Assembly (NCBI RefSeq): GCF_001895925.1
Contig: NZ_MPPI01000007.1
Coordinates: forward strand, 164,688 to 206,791
Direction: 5' to 3'
From: Phormidesmis priestleyi ULC007
GTDB lineage: Bacteria; Cyanobacteriota; Cyanobacteriia; Leptolyngbyales; Leptolyngbyaceae
Length of the DNA stretch: 42,104 nt
In this document: one piece after another, positions 10,343-19,163 of the stretch
Numbering within the stretch: position 1 is the first letter of the stretch
How the letters are laid out: the number at the start of each line of letters is the position of its first letter
The notes under the pieces: generated by a model
Told to the model about the DNA's origin: nothing
The model's database searches: none
Seen by the model: the letters and a program-made list of their open reading frames with translations, nothing else
Made by a program: the position numbers and the translations under genes

Positions 10343-13300
10343 ATGACTGCAACGATCCCTAATCTGCCCAGCCAATATGACTCCGCTGCCTCAGAAGCCA
10401 AGTGGCAGAAGTTTTGGGAAGAAAATCAGGTCTTTAAAGCCGACCCAAACGCGCCCGGTGAACCTTACTGTGTCGTGATTCCGCCGCCTAACGTCACGGG
10501 CAGTCTACACATGGGACACGCCTTTGAAACGGCGTTGATTGACGCACTTGTGCGCTACCACCGAATGTGTGGTTACAATACGCTTTGGCTGCCTGGAACC
10601 GATCACGCCAGCATTGCGGTGCAGACGATTTTAGAAAAGCAGTTGAAGGCAGAAGGCAAAACTCGGCAGGAGTTGGGGCGTGAAGCATTCCTCGATCGCG
10701 CCTGGAAATGGAAAGCCGAATCAGGCGGGACGATCGTCAATCAACTCCGACGATTAGGCGTTTCGGTAGACTGGTCAAGAGAGCGCTTCACGATGGATGA
10801 AGGGCTGTCAAAAGCCGTGCTAGAAGCCTTCATCAAGCTCTACGATGAGAACCTGATCTATCGGGGCAACTACCTGGTGAACTGGTGCCCTGCCAGTCAA
10901 TCTGCGGTTTCTGACTTAGAAGTTGAGAATCAGGAAGTCAACGGGCATTTGTGGCATTTTCGATATCCACTGGTGCAGAGTGATGGCTATGTCGAAGTCG
11001 CAACTACTCGACCGGAGACAATGCTGGGAGACACGGCTGTTGCGGTGAATCCGAAGGACGATCGCTACAAACATCTGATCGGTCAAACAGTTCTGCTGCC
11101 TCTGATGGAGCGAGAAATTCCGATCATCGGTGACGAATTTGTCGATCCGGCTTTTGGTACGGGCTGCGTCAAGGTAACTCCCGCTCACGACCTCAACGAT
11201 TTTGAGATGGGCAAGCGGAATAATCTAAAATTCATCAACATTCTCAATAAAGACGGCACTATCAACGAAAACGGCGGCGAATTTCAGGGGCAAGACCGCT
11301 TTGTGGCGCGTAAGAACGTAATCAAGCGGCTTGAAGAAGAAGGATTGCTGGGCGAAATCGAAGACTATAAGCACACGGTTCCTTACAGCGATCGCGGCAG
11401 AGTTCCGATCGAGCCTCTGCTCTCCACACAATGGTTCGTCAAAATCAAACCCTTGTCTGAACCCGCTCTCGCTGACCTCGATCAAAAACACTCGCCAGAC
11501 TTTGTGCCCGATCGGTGGGGAAAAGTCTACCGAGATTGGCTAGTGAATTTAAAAGACTGGTGCATCTCGCGTCAGCTATGGTGGGGGCATCAAATTCCTG
11601 CCTGGTATGCGGTGAGCGAAACCGGGGGCGTGCTCACCGATACAACTCCGTTTATGGTGGCGCGAAGTGAAGCAGAGGCGAGAGAAAAAGCGATCGCGCT
11701 GTTTGGCGAAAATGTTCAGCTAGAGCAAGATCCTGACGTGCTCGACACTTGGTTTTCTGCTGGTTTATGGCCCTTCTCAACGCTGGGCTGGCCTGACAAA
11801 ACTCCTGACTTTAAGCGCTACTACCCGACTGCGACGCTGGTGACGGGCTTTGACATCATCTTCTTCTGGGTTGCCCGCATGACGATGATGGCAAAACACT
11901 TCACCGGGGAAATGCCCTTCAAAACCGTCTATATTCACGGTTTGGTACGTGACGAAAATAATAAGAAGATGTCCAAGTCTTCTAATAACGGCATCGATCC
12001 GCTAATTCTGATTGACAAATATGGCACCGATGCACTGCGCTATACCCTGGTGCGGGAGGTGACTGGGGCAGGGCAAGATATTCGATTGGAATATAACCGC
12101 AAGACGGATGAATCTGTTTCGGTCGAAGCCTCTCGCAACTTCACCAACAAGCTGTGGAATGCTTCTCGATTTGTGTTGATGAATCTGGATGGCAAAACAC
12201 CCGAACAGTTGGGATTTCCAGATAAAAGCAAGTTGGAACTGAGCGATCGCTGGATTCTTTCCCGATTCCATCAAGTCACTCAGCAAATTCGCGATCAGGT
12301 CGATCATTACGGTTTGGGCGAATCTGCCAAATTGTTATATGAGTTCATCTGGGGCGATTTTTGCGACTGGTATATCGAACTGGTCAAACCCCGCTTGCAG
12401 GGCAACGACACAGCTTCTCGTCAGGTGGCTCAACAAACCCTGGCTTATGTTCTAGAAGAGACTCTGAAGCTACTTCACCCCTTTATGCCTCATATCACCG
12501 AAGAGATTTGGCATACCGTCACGCAAAATGACGAAAACTCAGGCAAAACCTTGGCGCTTCAAACTTACCCGGTGCCTGACTCGACGCTGATCAACCCTGA
12601 CCTAGAGCAGCAGTTTGAACTTCTGATCGGTACGATTCGCACGATTCGGAATCTTCGAGCCGAAGCAGACATCAAGCCTGGAGTCAAAATTCAGGCAATC
12701 TTGCAAACCGAAAGTGAGCAGGAAGAACACATTCTCAAGTCAGGTCAGCCTTACATTCAAGATTTAGCGAAGGTGAAAACGCTGAGGATTAATCACCCTC
12801 AAACCCAGTCAATCCTAGAAAGTGCAGAAAATCTTTCTGAAGCTGATCTTCTCAGCTCGATCGCCACCTTCCTATCCAAGCATCAGCGCGTTTTGCTGAC
12901 GATCGGCTTCATTCTCTTGACGCTGATTGTTCTCAAAGCTTGTGCGGGTGTTTTAGGAGCCGTTCACGAAATTCCTCTACTGCCTACGTTTTTAGAACTT
13001 GTTGGCATTGGCTACACCACTCGGTTTACTCAGCAAAAACTCTGGAAGGTTGACGATCGCCAGCAGCTATTTGACCAAATTGAGCAATTCAAAACCGAAG
13101 TAGTCGGGTCACGTCCTGATGATTTGGAGCCAGTTTTCGACGTGCCGCCCAGCGTGATCGAAGACTCAGCCCAAACGATCGTCGGCGTAGTCGGAACAGT
13201 GCGAGTTGCAATTCCGCTTGCAGGATTAATCGATTTGGTGGCGCTCAAGGCAAAAACCGAGAAAGATCTGAAAAAAGTAGAAGCTGAAATTCAATCGCTT

Positions 13301-13432
13301 TCAGGACGGTTGAGCAACGCCAAGTTTGTCGATAAAGCCCCTGCTGACGTGGTGCAAACGGCGCGAGACGCTTTGGCAGAAGCTGAGAAGCAAGCCGAGA
13401 TTCTGCAAACCCGGCTCGATCGCTTAGGCTGA
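10343..13432 (+). CDS. valS: Valyl-tRNA synthetase with inserted CAAD membrane-anchor domain
   Basis: 1029 aa, longer than typical ValRS. Charges tRNA-Val. HIGH-type motif HMGH at residues 56-59 within [18 protein letters not shown] at 542-546. Editing and anticodon domains follow in normal order. Between the anticodon-binding domain and the C-terminal coiled-coil arm lies an extra stretch (about 830-925) with two hydrophobic segments, about 850-870 ([19 protein letters not shown]) and about 877-896, then an amphipathic tail ending [13 protein letters not shown]. This matches the CAAD domain known to be appended to several synthetases in filamentous cyanobacteria, where it anchors them to thylakoid membranes. 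After it the normal [11 protein letters not shown] and IPLAGLIDL resume, so the enzyme is otherwise complete. Confidence 0.97.
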   Translation: MTATIPNLPSQYDSAASEAKWQKFWEENQVFKADPNAPGEPYCVVIPPPNVTGSLHMGHAFETALIDALVRYHRMCGYNTLWLPGTDHASIAVQTILEKQLKAEGKTRQELGREAFLDRAWKWKAESGGTIVNQLRRLGVSVDWSRERFTMDEGLSKAVLEAFIKLYDENLIYRGNYLVNWCPASQSAVSDLEVENQEVNGHLWHFRYPLVQSDGYVEVATTRPETMLGDTAVAVNPKDDRYKHLIGQTVLLPLMEREIPIIGDEFVDPAFGTGCVKVTPAHDLNDFEMGKRNNLKFINILNKDGTINENGGEFQGQDRFVARKNVIKRLEEEGLLGEIEDYKHTVPYSDRGRVPIEPLLSTQWFVKIKPLSEPALADLDQKHSPDFVPDRWGKVYRDWLVNLKDWCISRQLWWGHQIPAWYAVSETGGVLTDTTPFMVARSEAEAREKAIALFGENVQLEQDPDVLDTWFSAGLWPFSTLGWPDKTPDFKRYYPTATLVTGFDIIFFWVARMTMMAKHFTGEMPFKTVYIHGLVRDENNKKMSKSSNNGIDPLILIDKYGTDALRYTLVREVTGAGQDIRLEYNRKTDESVSVEASRNFTNKLWNASRFVLMNLDGKTPEQLGFPDKSKLELSDRWILSRFHQVTQQIRDQVDHYGLGESAKLLYEFIWGDFCDWYIELVKPRLQGNDTASRQVAQQTLAYVLEETLKLLHPFMPHITEEIWHTVTQNDENSGKTLALQTYPVPDSTLINPDLEQQFELLIGTIRTIRNLRAEADIKPGVKIQAILQTESEQEEHILKSGQPYIQDLAKVKTLRINHPQTQSILESAENLSEADLLSSIATFLSKHQRVLLTIGFILLTLIVLKACAGVLGAVHEIPLLPTFLELVGIGYTTRFTQQKLWKVDDRQQLFDQIEQFKTEVVGSRPDDLEPVFDVPPSVIEDSAQTIVGVVGTVRVAIPLAGLIDLVALKAKTEKDLKKVEAEIQSLSGRLSNAKFVDKAPADVVQTARDALAEAEKQAEILQTRLDRLG

Positions 13433-13543
13433 AATCAGATGCGGTGATTGACCCTCATCCATAAACTGGTTGCCATCTGGTTGTCAGTCTAAGACAATTG
13501 ATCCTATCGCGGTTTTCAACAGAGACAAGTAGAGAAAACGATA

Positions 13544-14062
13544 ATGTTGCACTTGGCTCAAGTTCATCAGAAAAACTACTCAAAGGCAGGGTTACGCCTG
13601 CTGGCAACCCAAAAAGCCGAGAACGTCTGGACAGTCGCCCACGAGGAAGAGTTTGTCGTCTCTACTAGAGCGAATGATTACAGTGAGAATGCGTTAGTGC
13701 TGGTTGAGTTATCAAGCACTCAACAGATTCTCAGCATTCGAGATGCCAAAGATTGGGTTTTAGAACTCGTTGAAACTTATTTGGTCAACGGCATTACACC
13801 CGCTTATCTTCACCAAGAAACTGAACGAGCCGAGCAGTGGCGACAATCGCTCACCCTGCAAAGTCAAGAACTCGATCGCCGCACACTTGAGCTAGAAGCC
13901 CGTCGAGAGCAAATTCAAGCCCTCGAAGAAGACCTGAAACGTCAAAAAAAGCAGTTTGAGGTACAGTCCTCTGAGCTTGAGTTGAAAAACCAGGATCTCG
14001 ATCGTCGCGCTCTGGAACTAGAAGCCCGCGAAGACGACCTGGAACGCCGCAGATCCCTATAG
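13544..14062 (+). CDS. Unrecognised protein with C-terminal coiled coil
   Basis: 172 aa. Residues 1-85 form a compact-looking globular part (LRLLATQKAENVWTVAHEEE, NALVLVELSS). Residues about 90-172 are a coiled coil in which the block LDRRTLELEARRE recurs as LDRRALELEARED, pointing to internal duplication. No membrane segment or enzyme motif. It begins 111 bp after valS and ends inside a strong terminator hairpin whose 5' arm includes the stop codon. Conserved-hypothetical type; no function can be assigned. Confidence 0.8.
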   Translation: MLHLAQVHQKNYSKAGLRLLATQKAENVWTVAHEEEFVVSTRANDYSENALVLVELSSTQQILSIRDAKDWVLELVETYLVNGITPAYLHQETERAEQWRQSLTLQSQELDRRTLELEARREQIQALEEDLKRQKKQFEVQSSELELKNQDLDRRALELEAREDDLERRRSL

Positions 14063-14098
14063 AAACAGTCTGTCAGAAAGTCTCTATAGGGATTTTTT
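14053..14098 (+). terminator. Strong rho-independent terminator overlapping a stop codon
   Basis: Eleven-pair perfect stem ATCCCTATAGA/TCTATAGGGAT with an 18-19-nt loop, followed by TTTTTT. The TAG stop of the upstream gene (14060-14062) lies in the 5' arm. The convergent ABC1 kinase gene ends at 14099, directly at the end of the T run. Confidence 0.9.
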
Positions 14099-16156
14099 CT
14101 ACAACTGAACCGCTTTAACCTGCACTTCAGACAAAGCCTTGGCGGGAGGTAAGGCGGGGCGCGAAATCGGGTAGACGATCTCACCTTGAGGCGATCGCGG
14201 ATTGCTCAACAAAAATTCTCGCAAGAGCCGAACGGCGAGTTTTTGCGCTAAACCGCCCACAATTTTTTGACCCATCTGCTGAGTTTCGGGTTTGACCAGC
14301 AGTCGAGGCAGCAACGCCAGCAGTTTGCCCTGATCAAAGCCGCGAGTTTCTCGCAAAATATTCCAGATATTTTTGACGTGATCAAGAGTCTTCTGATTTT
14401 CAGGAACAGTTACGGGATCAGTCTTCCAGCCCACCTGTTTGCGGAATCGATAATTCGCATTGTCCCAAACACTCTGACCCAGTGAGTCTAGACCTTTGAT
14501 GATTTCATTCACCAGATTGGCACGAATGAAGTCACCCCGCTCTGAGAATAAGAAATCAACGGCTTGGTCAAGCGCTTGATCGAGGTCATAGTCTTGATTA
14601 CTCTGGGCGTTTCGCAGCAGGTTTTCTAAGCGATTCCATCGAAAACTGCCATCTTTAAACAGCAGATCGCGCAGTGATTCTCGGAGTTGAGGCGATTGAT
14701 CGGTCAGCAATCGTTTTGCAACATAAGGATAAGCCTTGCTCAACACTTTGAATTCGGGATCGACGTGGATAGCAATGCCTTCTAGGGTCACGAGCGATCG
14801 GATAATCAGCGCATAATAAGCCGGAACCGTAAATGGATATTCATACATCAACGCTGAGAGCTGGTCGGTAATGCTCTTGATGTTGATCTCGGCAACGCTC
14901 GCCCCTAGCGCATCGTTAAAAACACTGGCAAAGGCAGGAATGATCGGAGTCAAGTCAGTATCTGGAGTCAAAAACTCTAACTTCACATAGTCATGGGCTA
15001 ACCCATCAAAGTCTCGATTGACCAGGTGAACGATCGCTTCGATCAACCCATAGCGCTGATAAGGCTTGACTTCGCTCATCATGCCAAAGTCTAAATAAGC
15101 GAGTTTGCCGTCTGCCATTGCCAGCAGATTGCCAGGGTGAGGGTCAGCATGAAAGAAGCCGTGCTCTAAAAGTTGCCGCAGCGAACACTGTACGCCTACG
15201 TCAATCAAGTGGGTCGCGTCGATGCCTTGTTCTCGAATCTCATCAAGTTGGGTCAGCTTGGTGCCTGTGATCCACTCCATCGTCAAGACGCGCCGCGCCG
15301 TGTAATTCCAATAGATTTTTGGGACGTAGATTTCTGGGAGATATCCATAAAGAGCGGCAAAGCGTTCGGCGTTGCAACCTTCGTGATTGTAGTCAGTTTC
15401 CTCGAAGATACGAGTCGCTAGTTCATCAGCGATCGCCACCAAATTGCTCCGCACTCGCTTGATATGCTTCATCGCCCAGGCAGAAATTCTTCGCAGAATA
15501 TACATATCGACAGCGATGCTTTCAGCCAAACCAGGACGCTGCACTTTGATCGCAACGTCTTCACCCGTTTTGAGCTTGCCTTTATAGACTTGACCCAGCG
15601 ATGCCGCCGCGATCGGCATGGGGCTGATTTCTGCATAGATCTCGTGGGGTTCGGCCCCTAGTTCTTCTCGAATGAATTGAAACGCAATCTCGTTCGGAAA
15701 CGGAGGCAACTGATCTTGAAGCTTGGTGAGTTCGTCTAAATAATTGGGGGGCACCAGATCGGGGCGGGTCGATAGCGCCTGACCAATTTTGATGAACGCT
15801 GGCCCCAATTTGGTGAGCATTTCGCGGAGATGAATCGCTTGTCCTTGCTCGGCACGATCGCCGCCGCCAGTGACTCGATCCCACCAGAGGCGAAATGCAA
15901 ACCAGACAAACGGCAGGAAGATATTTAAGGTTCTTGCAAAGATCTTGAAGGGCTGTTTGCGATAGCGAGCCGCAATCTCATCAGGATCGTAGTGAATGCT
16001 AGGAGCCATCTGCTCGTATGCATCCTCGATCAAAATTTCAGATTCATGCTCAGTCATGACGGTGGATAAGTCCGCCATTTCTCGATCGGCATCCGCGATC
16101 GGGTGCCCTGTGGCGGTTGTCGTAGAAGAAGCAGACTTAACGTTCATGACGCTCAT
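14099..16156 (-). CDS. ABC1/UbiB (AarF) family atypical kinase
   Basis: 685 aa. Members of the family support quinone, tocopherol or thylakoid lipid metabolism; many have ATPase rather than protein kinase activity. Family-specific features are present: the KxGQ motif (AFIKIGQALSTRPDLVP), the alanine-rich loop AAASLGQVYKG replacing the usual Gly loop, VAIKVQRPG with the ATP lysine, catalytic HADPHPGNLL and LDFGMM. The C-terminal 200 residues are less conserved and helical. The start is either the ATG at 16156 or another three codons later; no clear ribosome site favours one. A TATTGT-A-ACAATA inverted repeat is 33 bp upstream. Cyanobacteria carry several ABC1 paralogues, so the exact substrate pathway cannot be stated. 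Confidence 0.93.
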   Translation of the reverse strand: MSVMNVKSASSTTTATGHPIADADREMADLSTVMTEHESEILIEDAYEQMAPSIHYDPDEIAARYRKQPFKIFARTLNIFLPFVWFAFRLWWDRVTGGGDRAEQGQAIHLREMLTKLGPAFIKIGQALSTRPDLVPPNYLDELTKLQDQLPPFPNEIAFQFIREELGAEPHEIYAEISPMPIAAASLGQVYKGKLKTGEDVAIKVQRPGLAESIAVDMYILRRISAWAMKHIKRVRSNLVAIADELATRIFEETDYNHEGCNAERFAALYGYLPEIYVPKIYWNYTARRVLTMEWITGTKLTQLDEIREQGIDATHLIDVGVQCSLRQLLEHGFFHADPHPGNLLAMADGKLAYLDFGMMSEVKPYQRYGLIEAIVHLVNRDFDGLAHDYVKLEFLTPDTDLTPIIPAFASVFNDALGASVAEINIKSITDQLSALMYEYPFTVPAYYALIIRSLVTLEGIAIHVDPEFKVLSKAYPYVAKRLLTDQSPQLRESLRDLLFKDGSFRWNRLENLLRNAQSNQDYDLDQALDQAVDFLFSERGDFIRANLVNEIIKGLDSLGQSVWDNANYRFRKQVGWKTDPVTVPENQKTLDHVKNIWNILRETRGFDQGKLLALLPRLLVKPETQQMGQKIVGGLAQKLAVRLLREFLLSNPRSPQGEIVYPISRPALPPAKALSEVQVKAVQL

Positions 16157-16189
16157 GGAGTTAAAACCGGATTGAAACGGTATATAAAG

Positions 16190-16202
16190 TATTGTAACAA
16201 TA
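16190..16202. promoter_or_regulatory. Operator-like inverted repeat upstream of the ABC1 kinase gene
   Basis: Perfect 6-1-6 palindrome TATTGT-A-ACAATA, 33 bp before the start codon and inside the likely promoter. The binding protein is unknown. Confidence 0.3.
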
Positions 16203-16379
16203 AGCTCACAAAGTTCTTCTCTTTCAGTTAATCATTTCTTTAGAAATTACAGACCATTGAATAGGGAAGGATTTCCGAACTATTTTGTAGAGAATTCCTC
16301 TCAGACAGTTCTCACTTCTCTCAAAATAGGTTGATGAAGGCGCAAGTGTCGTCAACACAAAGCATTAAAAAAACCTGAA

Positions 16380-16536
16380 TTCGATGAAACTTTTCGCTGC
16401 GGTTGCAAATCCGGGTTGCCCCCTAAATCCCCCAAAACTGGGGGACTTCAAGCCCAGAATTTAGGTTCAAAGTCCCCCAATTGGGGGGATTTAGGGGGCT
16501 GAAGCGCTGAAGAACGAAGCGAAAGAACTCATCGAA
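16380..16536. mobile_element. MITE-like palindromic element, copy 1
   Basis: 157 bp without coding capacity. The outer inverted repeat is about 22 bp (TTCGATGA...TTTCGCT...CG against CGAAGCGAAAG...TCATCGAA). Inside are CCCCCTAAATCCCCC and GGGGGATTTAGGGGG arms and inner GGACTT/AAGTCC arms. Both sides are flanked by CTGA, a possible short target duplication. A related element is at 21957-22086. Confidence 0.65.
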
Positions 16537-16776
16537 CTGACGTTAAAAGAGTTACTTTTCAGCGTTTGCCGATTAAAATAGGACAAATTTACTATCACAA
16601 GCGCGAAAAAGAACACCCCATCAGTTCGCTGACCGTTAACATTAAATTGGGCACCTTCACGAATGCCATCGTTAAGTCCAAATCATTTCTACAGACCACA
16701 ATCTTTGTGTCTGACCTAGCGATCGCAATTCTATTTCAATCAGCCAGCGTCTAACTCCCCAGCCTGAAATTTGCCC

Positions 16777-18666
16777 ATGTTGCTGTCTCTGCAAATCGAA
16801 AATTTTGCTTTAATCGACCGTCTAGAACTGGACTTTGGCTCAGGGCTACACGTCTTGACGGGTGAAACGGGCGCGGGTAAGTCAATTATTTTAGATGCGA
16901 TCGATGCCGCTTTGGGGGGCAAAGTTACCAATCGAGCCGTCCGCACTGGGGCAGAACGCGCCTCGGTCGAAGCTACGTTTCAGCTTGATTCCGCCATGAA
17001 AAACTGGCTCGAAACAGAGCAGATCGATCCCTTAGACGGTTCTCTATTGGTCTGCACTCGTGAAATCGTCGCCAGTGGAAGCGGGCAGCGCAATCGATCG
17101 CGCGTCAACGGTGTGCTGGTCAACAAACAGCAAATGGAATCGCTGCGCGATCGCCTCGTAGAAATCACGGCTCAGGGGCAAACCGTTCAACTAGGTCAGC
17201 CCAGCCTGCAACGAGATTGGCTGGATAGCTTTGGTGGAACGGCGATCGTCAAGCAGCGAGAAGCCGTCAGTCAGGCGTTGTCGAGCTATCAGCAAGCCGC
17301 TCAAGCCCTCGAAAAGCGTCGTCACTCCGAGCAACAACGGCTTCAGCAGCTTGACTTATTTGAATATCAACTCCGAGAACTCAATGTCGCCAACCTCAGC
17401 CAACCCGACGAACTCGATCAGTTAGAGCAAGAGCGAAAGCGTCTCGGTCACAGCGTCGAATTGCAGCAGCAGAGCTATCAGGCCTATCAAGCCCTTTACC
17501 AAAACGAAAATGGCGATGACGCTTGCTCTGATCTGCTGGGCAAAGCTCAGACATTGCTGACTGATATGCTGCGCTATGACGAGCAGATTCAGCCCGTGTT
17601 GGATCTTGTCACCTCAGCCTTGACGCAGGTTGAAGAAGCTGGCCAGGAAATCAACGCTTATGGAGATAGTTTAGAAACCGATCCCCGGCGATTGCAAGAA
17701 GTAGAAGAGCGGATTATTGAACTCAAGCAGATTTGCCGCAAGTACGGGCCGAGTTTGGCAGATGCGATCGCGCTTCAACAATCGCTCCAAGCCGAACTTG
17801 AAGGACTCACCGGAGCCGGACAATCGCTCGAAGAACTTGAACAAGCTGCCTACGATCGCAAAACTGAATTGACAGACGTGTGTGCAAAATTAACTCACCT
17901 TCGTCAAACTGCCGCCAAGGATTTAGAAAATCGCCTCATCGCAGAACTGAAGCCCCTAGCGATGGAAAAAGTTCAGTTTCAAGTAGGCATCACGTCCATC
18001 TCACCCACCTCTGCCGGAGCCGATCGCATCACTTATTTATTCAGCCCCAACCCTGGAGAACCGCTGCAATCGTTGACCGAGACGGCATCTGGCGGAGAGA
18101 TGAGCCGTTTTCTGTTGGCATTACAGGCTTGCTTCTCGCAGGTCGATTCAGTCGGAACGCTCGTTTTTGACGAAATCGATGTCGGCGTTTCGGGGCGGGT
18201 TGCCCAAGCGATCGCCGAAAAATTGCATCATCTCAGCCGTCATCATCAGGTTCTCTGCGTCACTCACCAACCGATCGTCGCAGCAATGGCAGACCACCAC
18301 TTTCATGTCGATAAGCAGGTGATCGATTTTAATCACAACGGACATGCCAAAGGCAAAAAGCGGAAGACAAAAGCTGATGCTGAAGAAGACGGTGTTGTCG
18401 CGGACACTCCCGACGTGCGAACGGTAGTGCGAGTCAGTGCCCTCGATCGTCAACAGCGCCGAGAAGAATTGGCACAACTCGCGGGCGGACAATCCAACGA
18501 CTCTACTAATGGCTCCAGTGAAGATGCGGCTTCTGCCTTTGCAGAATCTCTCCTCGCTCAAGCCGCCAGCCTTCGAGAAAATGGATTAGTTCAGGTCGAT
18601 CATCCTGCTTCGGAGCCAGTGCGAAAACCTCGATCGACCAAGGCAAAAGCAGCCAAGAAGAATTAA
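16777..18666 (+). CDS. recN: DNA repair ATPase RecN
   Basis: 629 aa from the ATG at 16777 (a TTG two codons upstream is less likely). RecN is an SMC-like protein that tethers broken DNA ends in recombinational repair. Motifs: N-terminal LQIENFALIDRLELDF, Walker A GETGAGKS, a shorter coiled coil than SMC (about 160-370), signature TASGGEMSRFLLALQ, Walker B LVFDEIDVGVSG and the VTHQP switch. The last about 110 residues hold a lysine- and acid-rich insert (KAKGKKRKTKADAEEDG) and a basic tail, which is longer than in E. coli RecN and common in cyanobacterial versions. It stands alone between two intergenic regions of about 500-600 bp. Confidence 0.96.
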   Translation: MLLSLQIENFALIDRLELDFGSGLHVLTGETGAGKSIILDAIDAALGGKVTNRAVRTGAERASVEATFQLDSAMKNWLETEQIDPLDGSLLVCTREIVASGSGQRNRSRVNGVLVNKQQMESLRDRLVEITAQGQTVQLGQPSLQRDWLDSFGGTAIVKQREAVSQALSSYQQAAQALEKRRHSEQQRLQQLDLFEYQLRELNVANLSQPDELDQLEQERKRLGHSVELQQQSYQAYQALYQNENGDDACSDLLGKAQTLLTDMLRYDEQIQPVLDLVTSALTQVEEAGQEINAYGDSLETDPRRLQEVEERIIELKQICRKYGPSLADAIALQQSLQAELEGLTGAGQSLEELEQAAYDRKTELTDVCAKLTHLRQTAAKDLENRLIAELKPLAMEKVQFQVGITSISPTSAGADRITYLFSPNPGEPLQSLTETASGGEMSRFLLALQACFSQVDSVGTLVFDEIDVGVSGRVAQAIAEKLHHLSRHHQVLCVTHQPIVAAMADHHFHVDKQVIDFNHNGHAKGKKRKTKADAEEDGVVADTPDVRTVVRVSALDRQQRREELAQLAGGQSNDSTNGSSEDAASAFAESLLAQAASLRENGLVQVDHPASEPVRKPRSTKAKAAKKN

Positions 18667-19163
18667 ATTAAAATTTTCTGTTTATAGGTTACTTTTGGAT
18701 ACAAACAGCGTGAGGCTGTTGTCTAAGAAAATACTCCGTCATGACTTCTGAGCGGCAAAAAAGTGGCTTACGGTCGTGCTTTATCGTTAAGAAAGTCGAG
18801 GGAACTCATCATAAAGATGCTAATTAGGGAATGCTGAGATCAGCCTCAGATTGGTATATGAATGAGTTTGAACGATAACATTTCTTATTAAAGCAGTGAT
18901 CTGCTAAATTCCTTTGTAGCAAAGGATTCTCGACCCATCACTTGCCCTAAAGTGCTCAAAAAACGAGGCTAGTTTCCTCACTTGGTAGAAATCGGTACAC
19001 CTAGTCTCTGGTGATCGTGTCAGAATCGTCCTAGATTGAACATGTCGTTTGAGTCAGAAGCGAGACTCAATGCTGCTCATAACTCAAACGACTGATCAAT
19101 TTTCTGTAACTTTTCACTTGTTCAGACAAAAAGCATTCCTCTAGCTTTTCACTGAAAATCGTT
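18667..19163. promoter_or_regulatory. 497-bp upstream region of the adenylate cyclase gene with a leader hairpin
   Basis: No plausible gene. Near its 3' end lies a perfect 11-bp inverted repeat, GTCGTTTGAGT (19044-19054) and ACTCAAACGAC (19082-19092), with a nested GAGTC/GACTC pair in the loop. It sits 71 bp before the cyclase ATG, so it is either in the leader RNA or a protein binding site. A weak hairpin (AACAGC/GCTGTT) just after recN lacks a T run. Confidence 0.4.

Larger units (their letters stand above)
16157..16776. other. 620-bp intergenic region (ABC1 kinase / recN)
   Basis: Divergent intergenic region. It contains the operator-like palindrome at 16190-16202 and the MITE-like element at 16380-16536. 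A 62-codon frame at 16566-16754 has no recognisable features and I do not call it a gene. HIP1-type GCGATCGC occurs near 16720. Confidence 0.5.

Noticed and set aside
16566-16754. 62-codon frame upstream of recN
   Set aside because: No family features; likely chance.
18960-19030. tRNA-Leu-like stretch (ACTTGGTAGAAATCGGTA)
   Set aside because: No acceptor stem, anticodon arm or TTCGA loop can be drawn around it.
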